A DNA stretch of 9,960 nucleotides from Elusimicrobia bacterium UBA6262 (GTDB taxonomy: Bacteria > CAYTYR01 > UBA6262), in the NCBI GenBank assembly GCA_002441095.1, contig DJVG01000019.1, positions 1-9,960 of the forward strand, read 5' to 3'. Below, in pieces: positions 1 to 5,725 of the stretch; within the stretch, counting starts at the first letter, position 1; each line of letters starts with the position of its first letter. The translations under genes and the position numbers were made by a program. A model generated the notes under the pieces. That model was not told the origin of the DNA. It ran no database searches and worked only from the letters and a program-made list of their open reading frames with translations.

Positions 1-17
1 TCAACACATCTTTACAA

Positions 18-45
18 TTGTACACCAAAACTTAACACTTATAAC
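18..45 (+). promoter_or_regulatory. Candidate sigma-70-type promoter upstream of pfkA
   Basis: TTGTAC at 18-23 and TATAAC at 40-45 are separated by 16 bases, close to the -35/-10 arrangement of a housekeeping promoter. The TATAAC lies at the junction between the first two units of the 14-base tandem repeat, so the repeat may build the promoter or may only resemble one in AT-rich sequence. An 8-base palindrome, ACAATTGT (14-21), overlaps the -35 box and could be an operator half. The call rests on sequence resemblance only. Confidence 0.3.
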
Positions 46-63
46 TTAACACTTTAAACTTAA
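29..63 (+). repeat. 14-base tandem repeat upstream of pfkA (2.5 units)
   Basis: AACTTAACACTT occurs at 29-40 and again at 43-54. A third partial copy, AACTTAA, starts at 57, giving an exact 14-base period (starts 29, 43, 57). The array fills most of the space between the window start and the pfkA ribosome binding site. It is the first of several short-period arrays occupying intergenic gaps in this window. Confidence 0.8.
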
Positions 64-64
64 T

Positions 65-70
65 GAGGAA
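65..70 (+). promoter_or_regulatory. Ribosome binding site of pfkA (decides the start)
   Basis: GAGGAA sits seven bases before the ATG at 78. An in-frame ATG at 63 would add five residues, but it has only AT-rich repeat sequence upstream, and this GAGGAA would then lie inside its coding sequence. The protein beginning at 78 starts with the usual basic residues followed directly by the first beta strand of phosphofructokinases. Confidence 0.7.
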
Positions 71-77
71 TAAAACA

Positions 78-1052
78 ATGAAGGCAAAAAGAATAGCGAT
101 TGTGACTAGTGGTGGTGATGCGCCGGGAATGAATGCAGCGATCAGGGCGGTGGTGCGCACTGCGATATTTAATGGCCTGGAAGTAGTAGGGGTCGAAAGA
201 GGATATGCCGGATTGATTGAAGGGCAGATCGTGAATCTTTCTTTGCGTTCAGTTTCCGGCACTATCAACCGGGGCGGTACTATCCTGAAGACTGTCCGCT
301 GTGAAGAAATACGGACCTATAAAGGCCTGGAAAAAGCTGTGGCTTCAATTAAAAAATATAAAATAGATTACCTGGTAGTCATAGGCGGTAATGGTTCATT
401 TCATGGAGCCTGGGAAATTTATAAAGCTACCGGCCAGAAGCTGGGAGTGGTCGGCATACCAGCCAGTATCGATAATGATGTAGCTGGGACCGATGAAACT
501 ATCGGCTTTGATACAGCGGCCAATACAGCAGTCGAGGCAATTGATAAAATACGGGACACTGCGACCAGCCATGAACGGGTCTTTGTGATCGATGTCATGG
601 GCCGTGACCGGGGCTTTTTAGCGTTGCAGGTAGGATTAGCCAGCGGCGCTGAATTCATTTTAGTGCCGGAATTAAGATATGACCTGATGAAAATGTGTGA
701 TTCTATTACCAGCGGCAAGCGGCATGGCAAAACCAGCTATATTGTCGTGATGGCTGAAGGAGCGGGTAGCCCGGCGGCGATCTGTGAGCAGATCAAGGAC
801 TGTACCGGCATGGAAGTGCGGTATAGCACATTGGGATATATACAGCGCGGGGGAGCACCGACTGCCCGTAGCCGGATATTGGCTGAGAAATTTGGTAAAA
901 AGGCCATAGAGTTGATCTTGAAAGGCGAAAAAACCAAGATAGTGGGGATTAGAAATAACAAAATAGTCACCAGCCCCCTGGATTATGCCTGGAAAGGCAC
1001 TAAGGAACTGGATAAGAAGATGTATAAACTTGCGGAAATACTGGCAATATAA
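78..1052 (+). CDS. pfkA: 6-phosphofructokinase, divergent PfkA-family enzyme
   Basis: Phosphorylates fructose 6-phosphate to fructose 1,6-bisphosphate, the committing step of glycolysis, in the cytoplasm. The 324-residue product matches the usual bacterial PfkA length. Visible motifs are the glycine-rich nucleotide loop SGGDAPGMNAAIR (11-23), NRGGT (64-68), the catalytic loop SIDND with D132, MGR (174-176), E227, and the sugar-phosphate loop YIQRGG (254-259). Three positions are off consensus. GGNGS (103-107) replaces GGDGS, so the Mg-ATP aspartate (E. coli D103) is Asn105. PAS (128-130) replaces the PGT of ATP enzymes or the PKT of pyrophosphate enzymes. Y254 replaces E. coli H249. Gly106, at the position of E. 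coli G104, points to ATP rather than pyrophosphate as donor, but the donor cannot be settled from sequence. It is first in a run with aldolase and pyruvate kinase, so a glycolytic role is well supported. Confidence 0.92.
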   Translation: MKAKRIAIVTSGGDAPGMNAAIRAVVRTAIFNGLEVVGVERGYAGLIEGQIVNLSLRSVSGTINRGGTILKTVRCEEIRTYKGLEKAVASIKKYKIDYLVVIGGNGSFHGAWEIYKATGQKLGVVGIPASIDNDVAGTDETIGFDTAANTAVEAIDKIRDTATSHERVFVIDVMGRDRGFLALQVGLASGAEFILVPELRYDLMKMCDSITSGKRHGKTSYIVVMAEGAGSPAAICEQIKDCTGMEVRYSTLGYIQRGGAPTARSRILAEKFGKKAIELILKGEKTKIVGIRNNKIVTSPLDYAWKGTKELDKKMYKLAEILAI

Positions 1053-1054
1053 GT

Positions 1055-1079
1055 TAGCGTATAGCGGATAGAAAATAGG
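1055..1079 (+). repeat. 7-base degenerate tandem repeat in the pfkA-fba gap
   Basis: TAGCGTA (1055-1061), TAGCGGA (1062-1068), TAGAAAA (1069-1075) and TAGG (1076-1079) follow each other with a 7-base period. The array begins two bases after the pfkA stop codon. The rest of the 57-base gap is an A-rich tract and then the aldolase ribosome binding site (GGGAGG, 1100-1105). No terminator is visible, so pfkA and fba are probably co-transcribed. Confidence 0.6.
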
Positions 1080-1109
1080 AAAAAATAAATAAAAAAACAG
1101 GGAGGAAGC

Positions 1110-2435
1110 ATGAGCAGAAACATAGATGATATTGTAAAAGAACTAGTGACCAGTGATGATCTGCATGTGAAAGAGAAATGCCTGGATGAAATTTGGACAC
1201 AGGCCCGGGAAAAGGGTATTTATCCGGCCAGTATTCAGGGCTTGTACGCCGCCCGGGGGCAGGAACAGTATCAAGGATTGAGCGTCCCAGCGATGAATTT
1301 GCGGGCACTGGCTTATGATTCAGCCAGGGCAGTTTTCCGTGCCGCTAAAAAAATAAATGCCGGTGCTTTCATCATGGAAATAGCTAAAAGTGAAATGGGC
1401 TATACCAACCAGCGTCCCAGTGAATATGTGGGGGTATGTCTTGCCGCTGCGGTAAAAGAAGGACATGAAGGCCCGGTATTTGTCCAGGGCGACCATTTCC
1501 AGGTAAATGCAAAAAAGTATAAAGAGGACCCGAAGAAAGAGGTCCAGGGAGTTAAAGACCTGATCCGTGAAGCTATTGCCAGCGGTTTTTACAATATTGA
1601 TATCGATACTTCTACGTTGGTGGAGCTGGAAAAGCCCACAGTTAAGGAACAGCAGAAACTTAATTATGAAGTATGCGCTGAATTAACTAAATATATCCGC
1701 AGTATCGAGCCGAAGGGAATCACAGTGTCTGTCGGCGGGGAGATCGGTGAAGTAGGAACCAAAAATTCGACGGTAGAAGATCTTGACGCTTTTATGGAAG
1801 GATATCTTTCATTATTACCGAAAGATATGACCGGCATCAGCAAAATGAGTGTGCAAACCGGGACTTCCCATGGCGGTGTGGTATTACCTGACGGGTCAGT
1901 AGCCGAAGTAAAGCTTGATTTTAATGTGCTTAAAGAGATCGGTATCGCCGGCCGCAAGAAATACGGGCTCAGCGGAGCAGTACAGCACGGCGCTTCCACC
2001 TTGCCTGATGAGGCTTTCCATAATTTCCCGGCTGCAGAAACCGCTGAAGTTCACTTGGCCACTGGTTTTCAGAATATGATCTATGAAAGCAAGAACCTGC
2101 CGGAAGAACTGCGGAAAAAAACATATGCCTGGCTGCATGAGAATGCCAAAGAAGAAATGAAACCTGGCATGACTGAAGAGCAGTTCATTTATAAAGCCCG
2201 CAAGAAAGCTATTGGACCTTTCAAAAAGGAAATGTTTAGTATACCGGTCAACCTGCGGGAATCTATCAGTGGGGAATTGGAAGCTAAGTTCAGTTTCCTT
2301 TTTGACCAATTGAAGATCAAAGGTTCCAAGGAACTAGTTAAAAAACATGTCAGCAATACCATAGATATTCCCCGCGCCTCTTCCCTGATGGATATTAAAA
2401 AAGGCGGGGAGATGTCCAGCGAAGGCGCTGACTAG
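1110..2435 (+). CDS. fba: Class II (zinc) fructose-bisphosphate aldolase, long variant
   Basis: Predicted to cleave fructose 1,6-bisphosphate to dihydroxyacetone phosphate and glyceraldehyde 3-phosphate (reversible). The class II pattern is clear: QGDHFQ (126-131) with the catalytic Asp128 and zinc ligand His129; GGEIGEVG (209-216) with Glu211; GTSHGG (251-256) with zinc ligand His254; and QHGAST (292-297) with zinc ligand His293. At 441 residues it is much longer than the usual 285-360, with about 50 extra N-terminal and about 100 extra C-terminal residues. The phosphate loop is HGAST rather than the common HGGSG. The usual NIDTD/NVNT-like strand is EVHLATG (313-319), so phosphate or C1-substrate contacts are altered. 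The length and the GDH...GF.NIDID pattern also recall the GatZ/KbaZ tagatose-bisphosphate aldolase partner. However, three zinc histidines and placement between pfkA and pyk favour a catalytic glycolytic aldolase. GGGAGG ends four bases before the ATG. Confidence 0.85.
   Translation: MSRNIDDIVKELVTSDDLHVKEKCLDEIWTQAREKGIYPASIQGLYAARGQEQYQGLSVPAMNLRALAYDSARAVFRAAKKINAGAFIMEIAKSEMGYTNQRPSEYVGVCLAAAVKEGHEGPVFVQGDHFQVNAKKYKEDPKKEVQGVKDLIREAIASGFYNIDIDTSTLVELEKPTVKEQQKLNYEVCAELTKYIRSIEPKGITVSVGGEIGEVGTKNSTVEDLDAFMEGYLSLLPKDMTGISKMSVQTGTSHGGVVLPDGSVAEVKLDFNVLKEIGIAGRKKYGLSGAVQHGASTLPDEAFHNFPAAETAEVHLATGFQNMIYESKNLPEELRKKTYAWLHENAKEEMKPGMTEEQFIYKARKKAIGPFKKEMFSIPVNLRESISGELEAKFSFLFDQLKIKGSKELVKKHVSNTIDIPRASSLMDIKKGGEMSSEGAD
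2384..2435 (+). repeat. 52-base direct repeat, copy 1 (3' end of fba)
   Basis: The last 52 bases of the aldolase gene, ending exactly at its TAG stop, recur without mismatch at 2559-2610, 175 bases downstream. This copy is in frame in the aldolase and encodes its C-terminal tail (ending GEMSSEGAD), so it is the functional one. Both flanks diverge at once: C versus T before the repeat and A versus T after it. Confidence 0.97.
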
Positions 2436-2558
2436 ACAAAGCCCCGGAAATCCCCCAAGGGGTAACAGTGAGGCCGATGATTCAGATTTTACGGAGTAAA
2501 ATCGCCGGCCGAACGCAATAGGGGCAGGAGCCCCTTTGAGCAGGGTTTGGGGGATTTT
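2436..2558. mobile_element. Structured 123-base insertion bounded by inverted repeats (MITE- or REP-like)
   Basis: This segment lies between the two 52-base direct repeats and encodes no protein. An 11-base perfect inverted pair, AAATCCCCCAA (2448-2458) and TTGGGGGATTT (2547-2557), encloses it. With one extra A in the right arm the pairing extends to GG/CC outside. Inside are a perfect 8-base stem, GATTTTAC (2485-2492) with GTAAAATC (2496-2503) around loop GGA; an outer GGCCG/CGGCC pair (2472-2476, 2506-2510); and AGGGGC/GCCCCT (2520-2525, 2530-2535) around AGGA. The whole could fold as a multi-branched structure on either strand. It has no transposase and is inferred to be non-autonomous. 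The alternatives are a regulatory RNA leader for pyk or an assembly artefact. Confidence 0.5.
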
Positions 2559-2610
2559 CCTGATGGATATTAAAAAAGGCGGGGAGATGTCCAGCGAAGG
2601 CGCTGACTAG
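2559..2610 (+). repeat. 52-base direct repeat, copy 2 (displaced fba 3' end)
   Basis: An exact copy of 2384-2435, offset by 175 bases and so in a different frame relative to fba. It contains a 15-codon open stretch from ATG 2563 to TAG 2608-2610, which is only the duplicated aldolase tail and has no ribosome binding site of its own. The sequence after this copy is a short-period array like those in the other gaps. That suggests this junction was the original fba downstream flank and the insertion came later. Confidence 0.97.
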
Positions 2611-2616
2611 TTGCAA

Positions 2617-2664
2617 GGCACAAAGGTACAAAGTTTTAAAGCAAAAACAGGCACAAAGTAACAA
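2617..2664 (+). repeat. 8-base degenerate tandem repeat upstream of pyk
   Basis: GGCACAAA (2617-2624) and GGTACAAA (2625-2632) form a tandem pair. After a 17-base AT-rich stretch, GGCACAAA recurs at 2650-2657, followed by GTAACAA (2658-2664). The heptamer ACAAAGT occurs twice here (2628-2634, 2653-2659) and again in two later gaps. The pyk ribosome binding site (GAGG, 2665-2668) follows immediately. Confidence 0.65.
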
Positions 2665-2673
2665 GAGGAAAGA

Positions 2674-4095
2674 ATGAGACGATCTAAAATTATTTGCACG
2701 CTCGGTCCGGCCAGTCAGGACTTGCAGACTATTAAGGAGTTGATACAGGCGGGTATGAATATTGCCCGCCTGAACGCTTCGCATGGTGATTTTGCTGCTT
2801 TGGTAAAAATAATTGCCAATATCAGGATTGCCGCTAAAGGAGCGCAAAAAACCATAGGTATTTTGCTGGACCTGGAAGGGCCCCATGTCAGGGTAGGAGA
2901 AATTGCCGGCGGGCAGGTAGAACTGCTTGAAGCCCAGGAATTGATCATAACTAATTCGCCGATACTGGGTAATAGTAAATATATTTCCATTAATTATAAG
3001 AATATTATTAAAGATGTAAAAGCCGGAAACAATATTTTGCTGGATGACGGTAATATTAAACTGCAGGTAGTTAAAAAATCCGCTGATGGCTTGCATTGCA
3101 CCGTGCTTGACGGGGGCATTCTCAAGAGCCATAAGAGCGTGAATGTGCCGGGAGTTTATTTAAACTTACCTTCCTTGACCAGTAAGGACCTGGCTTATAT
3201 TAAATTCGGTGTCCGGCAGAATGTTGATTTTTTCGGTCTTTCTTTTGTGCGGCAGACCCAAGATGTCATACGGGTTAAGAACTATGTTAAAAAACTCAAA
3301 GCCAGGACCTGGGTTATAGCCAAGATAGAGCATCCTCTGGCTGTGGCGAATATTGATGATATTATCAATGCTGCTGACGGCATTATGATCGCCCGCGGGG
3401 ACCTGGGAGTGGAACTGCCGACCGAAGATGTCCCTATTGTACAAAAAGCGATAATCCGCAAATGCAATGCCTTTGCCAAGCCGGTGATCACGGCTACGCA
3501 AATGCTGGAATCTATGATCGATAATATGATCCCGACCAGGGCCGAAGCGACAGATGTGGCCAATGCCATCATTGACGGTACTGACGCAGTGATGTTGTCC
3601 GGAGAAACAGCAGTGGGAAAACATCCGGCTTTAGTGGTACAGACCATGGAGCGCATAATCCTTAAAGCTGAAACCTCCATGGATTACGACAAGATATTTG
3701 AGTCTAAAAAAACGATCAGGGCCACCGGTAATATTCCTCATGCAGTAAGCCACGCGACCATTCAGGCGGCAATAGACTTAAAAGCGCGGGCCATAATCAC
3801 GGCCACCAAGAGCGGCCAGACAGCGCGGTTGATCGCCTGCCATCGTCCCAGTGCCTTTATTTACGCTATTACCACTGACCGGGATAATGTCAGGAAATTG
3901 AATCTGCTCTGGGGAGTGATACCATACCATATTGCCAAATATATCCGGAACACTGACCAAATGATCGATTATTCCATGAAGGTGGTCAAACAGCACAAAA
4001 GAGTACAATCAGGCGATACTGTAGTTATTACCAGCGGCGCACCGGCAGGAATTGCCGGCAAGACCAATATGCTGGAGATCAATGTAATAAAGTAA
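2674..4095 (+). CDS. pyk: Pyruvate kinase, probable potassium-independent type
   Basis: Transfers phosphate from phosphoenolpyruvate to ADP, giving pyruvate and ATP, the last step of glycolysis. The 473-residue length is typical, without the extra C-terminal PEP-utilising domain seen in some Firmicutes. Visible are the N-terminal IICTLGPAS, R32/N34/S36 (ARLNASHG), D66, the catalytic K217 with metal ligands E219 (AKIE) and D243 (ARGDLG), ATQMLES (274-280), PTRAEATDVANA, DAVMLSGETAVG (304-315) and a full C-terminal domain. The loop after D66 is DLEGPHVRVG rather than the canonical DTKGPEIRTG. In rabbit numbering residues 113/114/117/120 are Leu/Glu/His/Val instead of Thr/Lys/Glu/Thr. Leu113 and Val120 match the potassium-independent group, while His117 fits neither known group. 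Translation starts at ATG 2674, where GAGG lies five bases upstream and the protein aligns with normal N-termini. Confidence 0.95.
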   Translation: MRRSKIICTLGPASQDLQTIKELIQAGMNIARLNASHGDFAALVKIIANIRIAAKGAQKTIGILLDLEGPHVRVGEIAGGQVELLEAQELIITNSPILGNSKYISINYKNIIKDVKAGNNILLDDGNIKLQVVKKSADGLHCTVLDGGILKSHKSVNVPGVYLNLPSLTSKDLAYIKFGVRQNVDFFGLSFVRQTQDVIRVKNYVKKLKARTWVIAKIEHPLAVANIDDIINAADGIMIARGDLGVELPTEDVPIVQKAIIRKCNAFAKPVITATQMLESMIDNMIPTRAEATDVANAIIDGTDAVMLSGETAVGKHPALVVQTMERIILKAETSMDYDKIFESKKTIRATGNIPHAVSHATIQAAIDLKARAIITATKSGQTARLIACHRPSAFIYAITTDRDNVRKLNLLWGVIPYHIAKYIRNTDQMIDYSMKVVKQHKRVQSGDTVVITSGAPAGIAGKTNMLEINVIK

Positions 4096-4097
4096 AC

Positions 4098-4134
4098 AGG
4101 TGTAAAGGTCTAAAGGTGTAGAGGTGTAAAGGGA
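4098..4134 (+). repeat. 8-base tandem repeat (four units) forming the pyk-thioesterase gap
   Basis: AGGTGTAA (4098-4105), AGGTCTAA (4106-4113), AGGTGTAG (4114-4121) and AGGTGTAA (4122-4129) repeat with an exact 8-base period, followed by AGGGA (4130-4134). The array occupies almost the entire 39-base gap. The junction of units three and four supplies GAGGTG (4121-4126), nine bases or fewer before the ATG at 4135. The only plausible ribosome binding site of the next gene is therefore made of repeat sequence. Confidence 0.85.
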
Positions 4135-4539
4135 ATGAAAGAACATAGTTTAGAGATCAGGGTAAGTTACGCCGATACCGATCAGATGGATGTGGTCTAT
4201 TATGCCAATTATTTTGTCTGGTTCGAACGCGGCAGGATAGAGTATCTGCGCGCTTTGGGATTGTCCTATAAGGAAATGGAAAAGCAGAACCTGATCCTGC
4301 CGGTAATGGAAGCCAGCTGCTCTTATAAAGCCCCGGCTCATTTTGATGACTTGGTAGTAGTGAAGACAATGATCAAAGAACTGGGCAAAAGCAGTATCAG
4401 TTTTACCTATGAAGTATTAAATAAAGAATCAAGCCAGTTATTAGCTACCGGCGAAACCAGGCATCCGTTCATCAACCGGGAAAGAAAGATCGTACGTATA
4501 CCTGATGAGATCAGTCTAAAATTAAAAGAATGTCTATAA
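4135..4539 (+). CDS. Hotdog-fold acyl-CoA thioesterase, YbgC/4-hydroxybenzoyl-CoA thioesterase family
   Basis: Predicted cytoplasmic thioesterase hydrolysing acyl-CoA or related thioesters. The natural substrate cannot be read from sequence. The 134-residue product is a single hotdog domain. The family N-terminal motif is present as YADTDQMDVVYYANYFVWFE (12-31), where D16 corresponds to the catalytic aspartate. The common MGVVYHANY is here MDVVYYANY, with Asp19 for Gly and Tyr23 for His. The central helix motif R-x-E-Y-L (33-39) and the strand SCSYKAPAHFDD (61-72) also fit. In proteobacteria ybgC heads the tol-pal cluster. Here it sits instead between pyruvate kinase and panD, with no tol gene nearby, so a link to envelope division machinery is not supported by context. 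The start is fixed by the family N-terminus. Confidence 0.88.
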   Translation: MKEHSLEIRVSYADTDQMDVVYYANYFVWFERGRIEYLRALGLSYKEMEKQNLILPVMEASCSYKAPAHFDDLVVVKTMIKELGKSSISFTYEVLNKESSQLLATGETRHPFINRERKIVRIPDEISLKLKECL

Positions 4540-4584
4540 CTGTTAGATTTCGCAGTTCAGTCGGGCATCTAAACCGTTAACCGA

Positions 4585-4603
4585 CTAACGAGTTAGTAGG
4601 AGG
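4585..4603 (+). promoter_or_regulatory. Ribosome binding site of panD with adjacent small hairpin
   Basis: A strong AGGAGG (4598-4603) lies seven bases before the panD ATG. Directly upstream, CTAAC (4585-4589) and GTTAG (4592-4596) could pair around a two-base gap, and the surrounding sequence (CCGTTAA, CCGACTAA, CGAGTTAG from 4574) has a loose 7-8 base period. TTAGAT (4543-4548) and ATCTAA (4567-4572) form a second inverted pair in the same 71-base gap. No known panD leader is recognised. Confidence 0.5.
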
Positions 4604-4610
4604 TCCATTA

Positions 4611-4961
4611 ATGTTCCGCATCATGTGTAAGTCAAAAATCCACCGGGCTACCGTTACCGAAGCTAACCTGGCGTATGAAGGAAGCATCAGCATTGACCAG
4701 ACTTTGCTTAAAGCCGCGGATATATTGCCTTTTGAAAAAGTACAGGTATTGAATATCAATAACGGTTCCCGCGTAGAAACCTATGTCATGGAAGCGGCCG
4801 CTGGTTCCGGGGTCATTTGCCTGAACGGAGCTGCAGCACGCTGGGGGCAACCAGGGGACCTGGTGATCATCATTGCTTACGAAGTGGTAGAGGAAAAGAA
4901 AGCCAAGAAATACCACCCCAAGATCGTGCTCGTCAATGAAAGAAACAGGATCAAAAAGTGA
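4611..4961 (+). CDS. panD: Aspartate 1-decarboxylase precursor (PanD)
   Basis: Decarboxylates L-aspartate to beta-alanine, the precursor of pantothenate and coenzyme A. PanD is made as an inactive proenzyme that cleaves itself between Gly24 and Ser25, converting Ser25 to the catalytic pyruvoyl group. Here YEGSISID places the Gly-Ser pair exactly at residues 24-25. Other family residues fall at their usual numbers: Lys9 and His11 in KSKIHRATVTEA, Arg54, Thr57 and Tyr58 (RVETY), and Asn72 with GAAA (72-76). The 116-residue length is only slightly shorter than the E. coli enzyme (126). The other pantothenate genes (panB, panC) are absent from the window. The stop overlaps the GTG start of the following ABC ATPase by four bases, so the two are translationally coupled although no functional link is obvious. 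Confidence 0.97.
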   Translation: MFRIMCKSKIHRATVTEANLAYEGSISIDQTLLKAADILPFEKVQVLNINNGSRVETYVMEAAAGSGVICLNGAAARWGQPGDLVIIIAYEVVEEKKAKKYHPKIVLVNERNRIKK

Positions 4962-5710
4962 TCAGGATCATTAATCTGACCAAGAGATATGGCAAGCTGT
5001 TAGCTCTGGATAACCTGAATTTGGAAATCTCCCCCGGCGAGATTTTTGGTTTTTTAGGGCCTAATGGTGCCGGTAAAACCACTACGGTTAAATTATTATG
5101 CGGCTTGCTTAAACCCAGCCAGGGACAAGCTATTGTCGGCGGGATTGACATCCAGCAGCATCCTGAGGAGGCCAAGAGGATCATCGGTTTAGTGCCTGAC
5201 TTCCCGTTTGTTTATAAAAAATTAACTGGCCAGGAATTTTTACAGTTTATCGGAGACTTGTATGGCGTTAGTGAAGAGGATATGTCTAACAAGATACCTA
5301 ATTACCTGGAAATGTTCGAATTAACTCCGTGGGCCAATGAATTAATCGAAAATTATTCCCGGGGCATGCAGCAAAAATTGGTTATGGCCAGTGTCCTGTT
5401 GCATGAGCCAAAAGTAATTGTCCTGGATGAACCTTTAGTGGGATTAGACCCAAAAGGAGCCAGGGTGATGAAAGAAATATTTGTGAATTTAAGCAAAAAA
5501 GGCACGACTATCTTTATGTGCACCCATACCCTGGAGATCGCTGAACGGATGTGTAACCGGATCGGCATTGTCCAGAATGGAAAGCTGACCAATATGGGGA
5601 CGACAGATGAATTGCGCCAGCAGGTTAAAGAAGGGGGCAACCTGGAAGATATCTTCCTGCAGTTGACCGGTGGATCAGAATACGCTGACCTCTTGAAATA
5701 CCTGGAATAA
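4958..5710 (+). CDS. ABC transporter ATP-binding protein (ABC-2 type exporter)
   Basis: Nucleotide-binding subunit that powers transport through the membrane protein encoded directly downstream. The 250-residue product has Walker A GPNGAGKT (34-41), an ABC signature in the variant form YSRGMQQK (133-140), Walker B VIVLDEP (153-159), the D-loop GLD (162-164) and the switch His190 (CTHT). The Q-loop position (VPDFP, 79-83) carries Asp81 instead of Gln, a substitution seen in some exporter ATPases of this general group. GTG at 4958 is the chosen start: it overlaps panD by four bases (GTGA) and gives the canonical beginning IRIINLTKRYG. The product has one ATPase domain and probably acts as a homodimer. 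The substrate is unknown. Confidence 0.93.
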   Translation: MIRIINLTKRYGKLLALDNLNLEISPGEIFGFLGPNGAGKTTTVKLLCGLLKPSQGQAIVGGIDIQQHPEEAKRIIGLVPDFPFVYKKLTGQEFLQFIGDLYGVSEEDMSNKIPNYLEMFELTPWANELIENYSRGMQQKLVMASVLLHEPKVIVLDEPLVGLDPKGARVMKEIFVNLSKKGTTIFMCTHTLEIAERMCNRIGIVQNGKLTNMGTTDELRQQVKEGGNLEDIFLQLTGGSEYADLLKYLE

Positions 5711-5725
5711 ACAAAGTGATAAATT

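Noticed and set aside
63..77. Upstream in-frame ATG of pfkA
   Set aside because: It has no ribosome binding site and lies in the AT-rich repeat array. The GAGGAA at 65-70 is correctly spaced for ATG 78 and would otherwise be inside the coding sequence.
2436..2558. Metabolite riboswitch upstream of pyk
   Set aside because: I looked for TPP, cobalamin and similar core motifs and found none. The flanking duplication points to an inserted element instead.
2436..2558. Integron attC site
   Set aside because: Size and fold are suggestive, but no paired RYYYAAC/GTTRRRY core sites are present at the ends, and there is no cassette array or integrase.
2563..2610. 15-codon open frame after the insertion
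   Set aside because: It is only the duplicated aldolase tail and lacks a ribosome binding site, so a separate small gene is not supported.
2482..3132. 216-codon open frame on the - strand over the insertion and the 5' part of pyk
   Set aside because: It is antisense to clear pyruvate kinase coding sequence, has no recognisable domain and depends on the intergenic insertion for part of its length.
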